From the NCBI RefSeq assembly GCF_001704415.2, contig NC_030808.1, forward strand, positions 84,104,594-84,168,593: 64,000 nt of DNA, in the 5' to 3' direction. How positions within the stretch are numbered: position 1 is the first letter of the stretch; every line of letters begins with the position of its first letter. Origin of the DNA: Capra hircus (lineage: Eukaryota; Chordata; Mammalia; Artiodactyla; Bovidae). The translations under genes were made by a program, and so were the position numbers. The notes under the pieces were generated by a model. That model made no database searches and was not told where the DNA came from. It saw only the letters and a program-made list of their open reading frames with translations. Below are positions 1 to 9,939 of the stretch, piece by piece.

Positions 1-839
1 CTCAGATTATGTCTTTTTAAAAATCCAAGCTGAAGGTTATGTGAATGAAATAAACAATCAACCAATATACACATTTATAAATAAAAGAGGGTGGGGGGGG
101 GTTGAGATTTAAATCTTTTTCTGAATTATGAAGACAATCACCTTTTATTTTCTATTTATTTTATTTTTCCACCAAGGACTGATTTGCTTTACTCTCTTCC
201 CTACAATGAATATAATAGATTTATTCATCAAGTTTTCTAAATTTAGATACCAAACTGATGTTTTTCTCCCACTGCTTAATTTTATTCTTAGCAGCACTTA
301 CATAAAGCCAGGCAGTGAAAGATATGGCAAAATTACTAACTTGCTGTGACCTGGAATGCACTGATAGAATAAAATAACAATAATGAAGATTGATGTACCA
401 GAGAGACTTAATACCATGCGCCCCTAATGAAATCTGTTTTATGCTTACAGTTTTTCCCCACAGTGCTCTTGGCTACGTGTTTCTTGTGGTCTTTAGGAGT
501 CTGTGTTTTCCTGGTGATGCCTGGGATAGGCTCAATTCTTAGGCTAATAGATGGGCCACACAAAAGAAAACATGTGGACCTTATAATTTCCTTGGATTTT
601 GAAAACTTTACTGTTTTCTAGGACTAGATTTGGTTATAGCAGGCAAAATTCGTCACTTTAGAAATAATAGTATTTGGGAAGCTGGAGGGTGAACAAAGAG
701 ACTGGGAGGACTGACAAGAGAAGCTGTTTACATTCGTCCCGGTGGCTTCTCAAACCTCAGAAAGCCAAGGCTTGCCGTTTACCGTGGAGCACACTCAGCA
801 GTGTTAATCATTGTTCCTTTAGATTGCACTGACATTCAT
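1..839. other. Unassigned AT-rich DNA
   Basis: I recognise no gene or repeat family here. The only open frames are short and carry no motif I know. A run of eight or nine G near 91-100 is the only local oddity. Confidence 0.4.
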
Positions 840-988
840 GCATTCAGCAGATAATTTTCAAACACCTAGTAGGTGCCATTCTCCTAAGTTCTAGGAATAT
901 GTGGTGAAAGAAGTCCTTTCCTTCTTGGAACTCCCTGTGTATGGAGGCAGACAGACATTGACCAGATAATTGCTCAAGTAATTATTCA
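840..988 (-). repeat. L2-type LINE 3' end (old)
   Basis: The + strand reads like the complement of an L2 3' end: a diverged form of the 'cacctactatgtgcc' phrase, then an 'aactccctg' and 'ggaggcagacagacat' stretch. It is strongly diverged, as expected for this pre-mammalian-radiation family. Its ends are approximate. Confidence 0.6.
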
Positions 989-1278
989 CAATGTGAGCAA
1001 TGAGAGTATGTAACAGTGGGGACTTTGACAGCTGTCAGCAGATAACCATGGCATGAACTGCTTCATGATCTGGCGATTTGGTCTCTCGTCTAGGATCACC
1101 AGATAGACTATCGACTTGCTTGGGTGAGTCAGCTTCAAGGTGATGGTGTGTAAGCATGTTGTCAGGCTGTACTTTCTCAAGTACCTCCAGGAAAACAAGA
1201 AAACTCTTTTAGCCTGTATTCCAGGTTCTTCCAGGGTAATTCTAGAGTTGGGAACTATCTTCACATCCAGTCCCTGTG

Positions 1279-1368
1279 GTTTTTTTTTTAAATTTTTATC
1301 TTTTTAATTTTTTTAAATTTTAAAATCTTTAATTCTTACATGCGTTCCCAAACATGAACCCCCCTCCC
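1279..1368 (-). mobile_element. L1_BT 3' terminal stub
   Basis: A poly-T/A-rich run (1279-1325) is followed by about 48 bases that are the complement of the last bases of the L1 3' end seen at 53,455-53,505, including the segment 'acatgcgttcccaaac'. This is therefore an L1 insertion truncated to little more than its 3' terminus and tail. I could not define a clean TSD. Confidence 0.75.
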
Positions 1369-2480
1369 AATTTCAATTTTAGAATAGTTTTAGATTTATA
1401 GAAAAGTTGTGAAGATAGTACAGACAGTGCCCATCTACTCCAGAGCCAAGTTCTCCTATCATGAACGTTTTTACACTAGTATGATACATTTGCCACATTT
1501 AGTGAACCACTATTGATACATTACTATTAACGGAAATTCATCTTTTTACTCAGATTTTGTTAGTTTTTATCTATTGTTCTTTCTGCTCTAGAATTGCATC
1601 AGGGATACCACATCACATTTATCTGTTATGTCTCCTTGGCTCTTTGGTTATGATAGCTTTCCAGATTTCCCTTGTTTTTAATGACTTTGACATCAAAGTC
1701 TCTAAAACAGTTTTAGAGAGTACTGTTCAGGCATTCTGCAGGATGCTTCACTAGTCTGAAGTTTTTCTTATGATTAATTAGAGTCATGGGTCTTGGGGAA
1801 GAGGACTACAGACTTAAAGTACCATTCTCATCACATCATACCAAGGGTACATATTATCATCATGACATCACTGTTGATGTTGACCTTGAACATCTGGCTG
1901 AAGTAGTGTTTGTTTCTCCATTGTAAGGTTATTCATTTCTCCTTTTTCCATACTGTACATTTTGGAAGAAAGTTACCATGTGGAGTCTGAACTTCAGGAC
2001 TGGGGATTTATGCGCCACCTTTTTGATGGTGGAGTATCCACATAAACTATTTGGCAGACTTCAGCATGGAAAATTTACCTGTTCTCCCCAACTTATTTCT
2101 TTATTAAATCATTTATTTATATCAGTTATGGACACAGGGATATTTATTTTATGCTTTGTTTTATAACCCAGTGCTACTTTATTTTGTTGATCCAATTGCT
2201 CCAGCTTTGTTCATTGGACTCTCCTTCAGTTGGCTCTTTTGCCCCTTAGACGTATGCACGCCATAGTGCGTGCATGTGGTTTCTTCTTGTAAATTTTTTG
2301 GAGTGCTTCATTACTTGTTGGTGCTACAAATGCTCTAGGCTCATCTTGTATGTTTCCAGCTACAGTTACAGACTCAGCCATTTCTCTAATGAGCCCTGGT
2401 TTCTTTTATTGGAGGATGATATTAGAAACCAACATTTGTCTGTGCCTCAGGAGTGTTTTTCACACTATAAATAACTACTG
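1369..2480 (-). repeat. Ancient L1-like interspersed repeat
   Basis: The phrases 'atagttttagatttatag', 'tgatacatttgccacat' and 'gttgatgttgaccttgaac' match a very common old mammalian repeat that I associate with L1M-class elements. Related copies lie at 7,160-7,535 and 39,000-39,604. The strand is assigned from the usual antisense reading. The exact family is uncertain. Confidence 0.5.
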
Positions 2481-2539
2481 TGGAGTAGTGATTGAACAAA
2501 AACTGAGGGGTGAAGAAGGAAGTCTGAGCTTCAGAGACA

Positions 2540-2745
2540 AGTTTCATATCCATTTCCTGTATTTCCCACTTATTAACAGCAGAGTCCTGGGCAAATAATT
2601 TAGCTTCTCAGGATCTCACTTTTCTCATCTATAAAATGGACATAATATTCAGTATCATTGATCTTGTATGGTTGTTGTGAGAATTAGGAAAAAAAGTATT
2701 TATGATGGGTCTGGCACACAGCATCTGTTCAAAAAGTCATTTATA
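2540..2745 (+). repeat. MIR SINE
   Basis: The sequence shows the MIR core order: 'cctgggcaaataatttagc', 'ctcatctataaaatgg', 'ggttgttgtgagaatta' and then 'ctggcacacagcatctg'. It is an old, diverged copy on the + strand. Confidence 0.8.
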
Positions 2746-2999
2746 TGGAGTGGTAGGTACATATGGGTGTCACCACCCTGGAGTTGACTGAACACCAAGG
2801 AAAATAAATGTTTAATTGTTTAAATTGCATAAACAAAACCATGTTATCCATGAAGGAAATAAAAAGAGGATGTTTTACTTATAATTCTATTACTCTAACA
2901 TATGTTCTCTTTTAGTCCTTGTCATTATGTAGTTATTTCAAAAATATTTTCATCACATTGCATATAATAAGAGAAATAATGTTTCCCCATAGCATATAT
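2746..2999. other. Unassigned AT-rich DNA
   Basis: No recognisable gene or repeat family lies between two MIR copies. The stretch is AT-rich without long open frames. Confidence 0.35.
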
Positions 3000-3212
3000 A
3001 GTAATAATAAAATAACAGCGCTGACTGTTTGTCTTGTATGCAACCTTTTACATGGATTATTACAATTTCCATCTTATAGTTGAGGTAACTGAGGCACAGA
3101 AGGACTAAATACTTTCCTAAAGGGCACTCAGACAAGGAGAGGGGAAGACAGGGTTTGAACTGAGGTCTATCTGATGCAGAGCTTGAAACCCTTAACTACT
3201 ATATTTTCTCTT
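3000..3212 (-). repeat. MIR SINE
   Basis: Reading + gives 'tatagttgaggtaactgagg', 'cacagaaggactaaat' and 'gggtttgaactgaggtc', the complement of the MIR core with its gene-like 'aaactgaggcacag' phrase. It ends at the 'cccttaactactata' side. Confidence 0.8.
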
Positions 3213-3264
3213 TAATGCAGACACTCTTACACTCACAGTCACATGCACACACACATATGCATGT

Positions 3265-3680
3265 ATTCATTTCTTTATTCAACACATACCAAGCGTCTAC
3301 TAAGCTAAAGGCATTGAATAATGTTGGTAATAAAAAAAGGAATTGTTGATAGTCCTTGTTTTTAAAGGTTCTCAGGATTTTACAGGAGATATTGCACACA
3401 GACAATGACTGCAATGCAATTCTATGTATAATAAATACTATTTGAGCCACGTAGATTTCAGTGTTTGGAAAAAGGAATGATTATATCTGCCCAGTGAAAG
3501 CAGGGAGAGTTTGATGGAGGAGGTGACATTTGCACTGGGACTTGAAGGATGATGGACCAGATTTAAAGAGGTAGGTTTGTGGGGAATAAAGGTATTTCAG
3601 CCAAATGGCGTAGTAAAAACAAAGCTGCAGAGGCTTGTGGTACATTAGATCACTGAACAGAAGTTATTCATTTCACTCCC
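3265..3680 (-). repeat. L2 LINE 3' region
   Basis: The copy starts with the complement of the L2 3' end ('ttattcaacacatacc', 'gtctactaagctaaaggca'). It continues through 'gacatttgcactgggac' and 'ttgaaggatgatgg', the usual next part of L2 antisense. Divergence is high. An (ac)-rich patch at 3,240-3,258 precedes it. Confidence 0.65.
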
Positions 3681-3689
3681 CCAAACTGC

Positions 3690-4078
3690 TTGGGGTGAAG
3701 CATCCTCCCTAACCCTCAGTGTCTTTGGTCTTGACCTTGTGACTTTCTTAGGCCAATGGAAGTGACATCATGATTGTGAGTACAGGCCATAAAGGAAGGA
3801 TGATGAAGTTCCTGCCAGCCCTCCTGGAGCTCCTTCCTTTTGTCTTAAGAGGAGCATGTCTCAGATAACTGCTGCTCTTTCAGCCTGGGACCGAGCATAA
3901 AGACACATGGAAGCAGATCTGAAAGTGACCTGGCCTAAATCCAACTTGGCCCAGATGAGCCCAGTTGAGATCACACAACCTTTGGCAGACATGCATACTT
4001 GTGAGTGTAAAATAAATGTCAGTTAGGAAGCCCTGAGATTTTGGGGGTTGTTTGTTATGCAGCATAATCTCAGCAGAA
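3690..4078 (+). repeat. MLT1-type (ERVL-MaLR) solo LTR remnant
   Basis: The 3' part reads like an MLT1 LTR: 'ggcccagatgagcccagt', then 'aaaataaatgtcag' with an AATAAA-type signal, then 'gggggttgtttgttatgc' and 'agcataatctcagcag'. These LTRs come from non-autonomous MaLR elements, and no internal coding region is present. The family is inferred from phrasing and the left edge is uncertain. Confidence 0.6.
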
Positions 4079-4508
4079 ATGTGATTATGATAGGTCGGAA
4101 GAGACAAATTAGAAGAGAAGGTAATTGTCCAGTTTGGCTGAAGAATATGCATGCATGCCTGTGAAAGAAGAATTTTCACTTGCATTGAAAATAATAGTAA
4201 AATGACCCATACTCTGTTGGATTTTGGCTGCCAAAATGGCCAGGATGCTTTTATAGGGATCTTATATAGGATTTATGAAAAATCTACAAAATTATGGATT
4301 TGGAGTAACAGCACAGACTGCCTTATGTATTTTTCCTTCCCTCTCCACCCCTTTTGTGCCCTTTGAGCACATATCAAATGAATACCTGGTACATGGGTCT
4401 TTCCTTCAGTGACTTTATAATCAGTTTAATAAGCAAGATAGATATACAAATAGGGAGTATAAGGAGAGTTTTTGTAAACCAGAAAGTAGCAGGATTTAAG
4501 ATAAAGGA
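4079..4508. other. Unassigned DNA
   Basis: I see no repeat family or convincing coding frame here. The alternating 'atgcatgcatgc' at 4,147-4,158 is the only simple pattern. Confidence 0.35.
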
Positions 4509-4754
4509 CTCCACCGATACCATTTTAGCTTAGTAACATAAAGGATATATGCTAGCAAGAAGTTAATCATGACAGTATGATGGATTTGATTCATTCATAA
4601 ATATCCTCTCCTGCAGACAGGTGGTTGTCATGGGTCCCCTACTCTACTTTTCCATCTTCCAAGAAACATAAGTGCAAATTGCTTATGATTGACAAGCCAC
4701 CTGGATACTTAGCCCAAGACAGAAACTTAGTGAGAGGAAACATACTGTTACAAA

Positions 4755-4785
<31 letters not shown>

Positions 4786-4789
4786 GTGG
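4509..4789 (+). other. Candidate retrocopy ending in a 28-base poly(A)
   Basis: A pure A run at 4,758-4,785 ends a stretch of about 250 bases that I do not recognise as a repeat. The word 'agataaagga' occurs at 4,499-4,508, just before it, and again at 4,790-4,799, four bases after the A run. A poly(A) end plus a matching direct repeat is the mark of an L1-mobilised cDNA. The four extra bases and the shortness of the repeat keep this tentative. No open frame of note is present. Confidence 0.35.
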
Positions 4790-4902
4790 AGATAAAGGAT
4801 TGAGCGAGTGGGCAGCTCTGCGGGAAAGGATCATGATTGGGTGGCTTTCTGGGAAAGACCTAGGGTGTAGAACTAACACTAACTCGGGGACAGAGGACGG
4901 GT

Positions 4903-5194
4903 ATAATAGGCTGCTGCTGCTGCTAAGTCACTTCAGTTGTGTCCGACTGTGTGACCCCATAGACGGCAGCCCTCGAGGCTCCCCCGTCCCTGGGATTCTC
5001 CAGGCAAGAACACTGGAGTGGGTTGCCATTTCCTTCTCCAATGCATGAAAGTGAAAAGTGAAAGTGAAATCGCTCAGTCGTGTCTGACCCTCAGCGACCC
5101 CATGGACTGCAGACTTCCAGGCTCCTCTGTCCATGGGATTTTCCAGGCAAGAGTACTGGAGTGGGTGCCATTGCCTTCTCCGAGATAATAGGCT
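4903..5194 (-). mobile_element. Bov-A2 SINE with 10-bp TSD
   Basis: A complete dimeric Bov-A2 in reverse: the (ctg)n end is at 4,911, two Bov-A units each carry 'tgggattctccaggcaag' or its variant, and the element ends at 'gccttctccgag'. It is flanked by 'ataataggct' at 4,903-4,912 and 5,185-5,194. Bov-A units share their 3' part with BovB, whose enzymes are thought to move them. Confidence 0.95.
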
Positions 5195-5757
5195 AGAGAG
5201 GCCTTTCTTTAGTCTCCATTCCTGTGGACTCAGGTTGGAAAACGTTGTCCAACTTCACATTAAAGAGTGTTTCCTCCTGGTTTTGTTGTTGTGCTTTACG
5301 GTCAGGCCAACCCGGTAAGGCCACTGGATTATGAACTATGCCACCCCTACCTCTTACATCTATAAGTCATCTATATATCGTCATGCCTAAGAGATTGTCT
5401 CCTTTCAGACTTCAGGACATGTCCTTGTATTATGTGTCTCCTTTTATGAGATGAAATTTATCCTTACTTTTCAGCTGATGAATTCTATACCATGGAGTAA
5501 ATTTACAACTATAACTTTCCTCTGACCTAGAGATAAGGGAAATTTTGTCTTTTGTACAACATTCTGAAATGTTTCTAGTACTGCCTCAGTCTTCAGTGAA
5601 TCAACCCTTCCTCTTTCCAGGGTGGGCTGAACAAATGTAGGGTCCCTAGCTGAGTTCTGACTGAGCACTGCCCTGATCCCCATATTGTTGTGACCACAGG
5701 GATTGCAGCCATAAACAAGCTCCATAGGAAGTCTTGCCACTAAAGAACTATAAAACA
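5195..5757. other. Unassigned DNA
   Basis: No gene or repeat is recognised. An open minus-strand frame of about 100 codons at 5,471-5,782 has no motif and runs into the L2 fragment, so I do not call it a gene. Confidence 0.4.
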
Positions 5758-5910
5758 TATTCCACCAACATTTGTTGAACACTTGCTATTTGACAGGCAT
5801 TGTGGTAGGCATAGCAAAGGACACAAAATTAATAAGACATGGTTTTCTCTTCCATGGGGGTTTATAATCAAGTAGAGAAACAGATAGGTACAGAAGCAAC
5901 ACAGGATGTG
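5758..5910 (-). repeat. L2 LINE 3' end
   Basis: The + strand carries 'caacatttgttgaacact', 'gacaggcattgtggtaggc' and 'taataagacatggt', the complement of an L2 3' end. It is diverged and truncated. Confidence 0.65.
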
Positions 5911-6215
5911 GGAAGCTGAGTGGAAGAACAAGTTTGAGCATGGGCCAAATACAGAACCACCCCTGCTCTAGGTTCCAAATTGGAATGTAGTGTAAGGGAA
6001 ATCCTATTCCAGCTACATGGAAAGTCAGAAGCAGACCCAGCGGAAGAGGCTGATTTAAAACATTATCCTAGCAGTGTGGTCAAAGCTGAGGTACTCTATA
6101 CTGGTTTGGGGAGAGAAGAATAGGCCAGTGTCTTTTCTTCCTAACTTTCTAATTTTGTTTCACTTCCCAGAGGCACTGACTAGAAGACTCCTAGAACATT
6201 CTTTGCTGTGGGGTG
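5911..6215. other. Unassigned DNA
   Basis: I see no recognisable feature between the L2 fragment and the Bov-A2 copy. Confidence 0.35.
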
Positions 6216-6355
6216 AAGATAGTATGTGGAGAAGGCAATGGCAACCTACTCCAGTACTCTTGCCTGGAAAATCCCATGGACAGAGGAGCCTGGTGGGCTA
6301 TAGTCCATGCAACTTAGCAGCAGCAGCAGCAGCAGCAGCAGCATAAGATGGTATG
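6216..6355 (+). mobile_element. Bov-A2 SINE, internally deleted
   Basis: The copy starts 'ggagaaggcaatggcaacc', jumps from the first Bov-A unit straight to 'caacttagcagc', and ends in about nine (agc) triplets. Target duplications 'aagatagtatg' (6,216-6,226) and 'aagatggtatg' (6,345-6,355) differ at one base. The triplet tail gives a run of Ala or Ser codons in overlapping short frames, which has no coding meaning. Confidence 0.9.
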
Positions 6356-7159
6356 ATTTTAGTGGGCCTCAGATCAGAGTCAGGTGGGTTTGTATTCTAA
6401 GCAACAAAATTCCTGCACTCACAATGAACTGGCTTCCTTTTGGATTGAATAGAAGTGTGGGTAGCCAGCTCTCTACTCCTTTGTGTAGATACTAGATTCA
6501 TTTCAGCTTCAGTGACTCTTACGGAGGATCATGGAGATCTGGTGGCAAAATACCTCGCTAATAGTTCATTCTTTTTTTTTTTTTTTTAAGTAGTATAGTC
6601 TTGGAAGACAGGCCTGGGAACTAGGCTTATAGGCTGGGAAAACAAACAGGGATTCAGGCAGCAGCTGTTTTTAATGTGCTTAGAGACTACATATGTTCTA
6701 TGTAGAGAACACATTGCATTCAGGAAGACCATAAAATATGCATGTGAGTGTAGTAAGAACATGACAGTAAAAATGATGCTGCCAATGCAATGGAAACACT
6801 TTGTTATGCTGCTAAACCATGTGGCTTCATGTCTCAGAACATGACAGCCAGGCTATGCTTTCTAGAGTTGCGATTATTGTGCTCTAGTGCCACAACCTCT
6901 ATTTTCCCCACATGATCAATATATAACACTAACAGTATTACTAATGGTACCCTCTAACCTCTGGGGGGAATGTCAAGCTCCCTCTATCCCTGATCTATGG
7001 AACAGTTTCAGAACAACATAGGTAAGGACAAAATCCTCAGATACAGGCAATTTACCATACTAGCAAGGGGTAAAGTTTTGAGAAGAGAGAGTAAACAGTA
7101 TCATGATTAAAAACTAAAGGAGGTAAGCAATCCTTTAAACTCTCACTCAATGCACCTAA
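6356..7159. other. Unassigned DNA
   Basis: I see no gene or named repeat. A run of T at 6,572-6,586 is the only simple sequence. Confidence 0.4.
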
Positions 7160-7535
7160 AAATTACGTTTTGTTTTAATAAACTTTTACTTTGGAATGGT
7201 TTTAGTTTTATAGAGAAGCTGCAGAGATAGCAGAGAATTCCCTTATACCCCTCAACCAGTTTCAGTTTTCCCTCATGTTATGATCTTACAGTATCCTGTT
7301 ACATTTGTCAAAAATAAAAGACTAAATTGGTGAGTGACTCTTAACTCTAGATTTCATCAGTTTTCCCATTAATGTCTTTTTCTGCTCCAGGATCCAGTCT
7401 AGGATACTATGCTCCATTTATCTGTCATGTTTCCTTAGTCTCCTCTGGCCTGTGACAGTTTCTTAGTCTTTCCTTGTTTTTCACCACCTTGAAAGTTTGA
7501 GGGGTATCGGCAAGGTATTTTGCAGAATGTAAAAA
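7160..7535 (-). repeat. Ancient L1-like interspersed repeat, second copy
   Basis: 'tggttttagttttataga', 'ttcccttatacccctcaacc' and 'tgctccaggatccagtc' align by eye with the family at 1,369-2,480 and cover its first part. The copy stops at an A run near 7,531-7,543. Confidence 0.5.
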
Positions 7536-7744
7536 AAAAAAAATGCTGTGTTTTAAAATGAGGTCTGATCCTCTATTTCTTGGTAGAAACTGCTTTCTGT
7601 CTTGGAAGGCCAGAGAACCATGGTTGATTCTAGGGGAGAAAAGGGGTAGAAAAGATATAGAGGAGGACACTAGGCCTCCTTCCATTCTGGTCTTCTGCTT
7701 GGGGGATGAAGAGCACCTGAGGACCATGGGTGGTCCAGTATATT
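7536..7744. other. Short unassigned stretch
   Basis: No recognisable repeat lies between the ancient L1-like copy and the MER5-type element. Short open frames cross it on both strands without motifs. Confidence 0.3.
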
Positions 7745-7875
7745 TGAGGGCAACTCCTGGAGTCAATGGTCTAACCCACTGCAAATCAGAATCACTTGGG
7801 GAGTTTCTAAAAATATTCAGAATATCCCAGACCAAATGAGTTAGAATTTCTGGAGAGGTGGTCCAGGCCTTGGTT
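7745..7875 (+). repeat. MER5-type DNA transposon remnant, left part
   Basis: 'caaatcagaatcacttgggg', 'agtttctaaaaatattcag' and 'tagaatttctggagagg' are characteristic of MER5 (hAT-Charlie, non-autonomous). The element is interrupted at 7,862-7,875 by an L1 and resumes at 8,625. Confidence 0.65.
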
Positions 7876-8624
7876 TTTTTTTTTTTCTTTCCAATTTTTT
7901 TAAGGATATAGTTGATTTACAATGCTGTATTAGTTTCATGTGTACAGAAAAGTAGATTTGTCATAATATACATATATCCTCTCTTCTCAAGATTTTTTTT
8001 CCCATATAGGCCATTACAGAGTATTGAGTAGAGTTCCCTGTGCTATACAGTAGGTCCTTATTAGTTATTATTTTATATATAGTAGTGTGTGTCAGTTCCA
8101 GTCTTCTAATTGATCCCTCACTGCCTCTTACCCCCTGATAATCATAAGTTTATTTTCTATATCTGTAACTCTATTTCTGTTTTGTAGATAAGTTCATTTG
8201 TAATCTTTTAAAAGATTCTATGTATAAGTGATATCATATATTTGTATTTCTCTGCCTGACTTACTTCACTCAGTATGACAATCCCTAGGTCCATCTATGT
8301 TACTGCAAAGAGCATTATTTTGTCCTTTTTCTAGTAGAGCAATATTCCATTGTATATATGTATCACATCTTCTTTATCCATTCCTCTGTTGATGGACATT
8401 TATGCTGCTTCCATTTCCTGGCTATTATAAATAGTGCTGCAGTGAACACTGGGATGCATGTATTTTTTCAGATTATTGTTTTCTTCGGATACATGCCCAG
8501 GAGTGGGATTGCTGGATCATATGGTAGCTCTATTATTTTTGTTTTTGTTTTTTTTAAGGAACTTCCATATTATTCTTTGTAGGGGCTGTATCAGTTTACA
8601 TTCCTACCAACATGGCAGGAGGGT
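7876..8624 (-). mobile_element. 5'-truncated L1 inserted in MER5
   Basis: A T-rich tail at 7,876-7,888 leads into an antisense L1 3' UTR ('gatttacaatgctgtatt') and the C-terminal end of ORF2, read as complement at 8,340-8,620 (the 'attccattgtatatatg' and 'gggattgctggatcat' phrases). The flanks 'tccaggccttggtt' (7,862-7,875) and 'tccaggcctggtt' (8,625-8,637) are a TSD with a one-base length difference. Only the last quarter of ORF2 is present. Confidence 0.85.
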
Positions 8625-8702
8625 TCCAGGCCTGGTTATTTTTCAACAGTACACCAGGTGATTCTAATGCACATCCAGGATGGAGAACAGCAGACTTAGT
8701 TA
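8625..8702 (+). repeat. MER5-type remnant, right part
   Basis: After the L1, 'caccaggtgattctaatgc' and 'acatccaggatggagaac' complete the MER5 element begun at 7,745. Both parts have the same orientation and are in order. Confidence 0.65.
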
Positions 8703-8777
8703 GTAATAAAGAACATGATTGCCTAAGTATCCTAGATATAGCCATGGAAATGAAATAGGCCACAGGCATGAAGCTGA

Positions 8778-8930
8778 TCAAGGGTTTGCTGCTGCTGCTA
8801 AGTCACTTCAGTCTTGTCTGACTCTGTGCAACCCCATAGATGGCAGCCCACCAGGCTCCTCCATCCATGGGATTTTCCAGGCAAGAGTACTGGAGTGGGT
8901 TGCCATTGCCTTCTCTGGGTCAAGGGTTTG
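8778..8930 (-). mobile_element. Bov-A2-type SINE, single unit, 11-bp TSD
   Basis: The (gct)n end at 8,788 is followed by one Bov-A unit ending 'ccattgccttctctggg'. The flanks are perfect: 'tcaagggtttg' at 8,778-8,788 and 8,920-8,930. The clean TSD and low divergence point to a fairly young insertion. Confidence 0.93.
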
Positions 8931-9159
8931 GGACCCTGTAAAAATGTCTTCATCACAGATTTAACTGACAGTATTATTCTATTTACTTACTTTTCTAAAT
9001 TAGCTTGACAACTGAATGTCGAGCAGTGAGTTTGTTTCCATAATCATCAGTCTGATGTGAGGCAAAAACAAAAGAGGTTAGGAATGCTGTTCCTCATTGA
9101 ATATGCCACTTTTAGTTGTCCAGTAATCAGAGCTGACCATTTGGAGATGCAGTCTATTG

Positions 9160-9340
9160 CTCAGGTAAAAACACTGAACTGGGAAACTAGATTTTGGTCT
9201 TAGGGCTTTAAAAGTCATTTGACCACTGTCTAGTCAAGTCATTAAATTTCCCTAAAACTCAGAGCACTCACCAGAAAAAGAAGAGATTTGAATTAGGTCA
9301 CCACTTAGGTCTCATCTGGCTGTAAAATTCTATGTTTCTT
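9160..9340 (+). repeat. MIR SINE
   Basis: The order 'ttgaccactgtctagtcaag', 'tcattaaatttccctaaaac' and 'tggctgtaaaattctatg' follows the MIR-type core and its 3' half. Confidence 0.6.
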
Positions 9341-9349
9341 ATATGTCCC

Positions 9350-9510
9350 AGTTTGTCACTGACTAAATGTTCCTCGTTAAGTGAGCCATTTAATCTTGCT
9401 AGGCTTCATTCCTACCTGTTAAGTGGGAATATGGATACCTCACTCCAGGGTTGTTGTGGCGCAAATTGAGATCATTTTTTCTGAAGTACTGTACAGTTCT
9501 AGTTGTAATG
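9350..9510 (+). repeat. MIR SINE, second copy
   Basis: 'gagccatttaatcttgctag', 'tacctgttaagtgggaatatg' (shortened) and 'agggttgttgtggcgcaa' are the MIR core again, directly after the first copy in the same orientation. Confidence 0.65.
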
Positions 9511-9654
9511 TTTTTTGAAAAGGTGGGTGATTCTTCCCTCTCTTGGGGATCCTTGTATCACCACTGTATATATTTCCCACACCACATAAGTGCCTCCCAA
9601 GTACTTAATATTTGTGGATTGAGTAAATGGCACAATTTGATGATAAAACTTTAG

Positions 9655-9850
9655 TCAACATAGCAGTAATCTGGCTTCCAATTAAATTCACCAGAGAAGC
9701 TTTAAAAATCATGACTCTCGCTTTGTCGTCCAAAACTATCAAATGAGAATTCCTGGATGGGATCCAGGTGTCAAGGTTTTTTGCCTGTTTGTTTTGGGGA
9801 TCTCCAGGTGACACCAACCTGCAGCCAAAGTTGAGAACCACTGCTTGCAA
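9655..9850 (+). repeat. MER5-type DNA transposon remnant
   Basis: 'caccagagaagctttaaaa' and 'gcagccaaagttgagaacc' followed by 'actgctt' are the two ends of a MER5-like element, with a diverged middle. It is non-coding and belongs to the hAT-Charlie group by my recognition. Confidence 0.7.
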
Positions 9851-9939
9851 GGGCTGGTTTTCTTGCTCAGCAAGTTGAATAGAAGATGGCTCAAATATTA
9901 AAGATTGTCTAATTCTTGAAGAACATGGGCTGTGCCTTT

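Noticed and set aside
6307..6346. Poly-Ser or poly-Ala coding run
   Set aside because: It is the (agc)n tail of a Bov-A2 SINE read in different frames.
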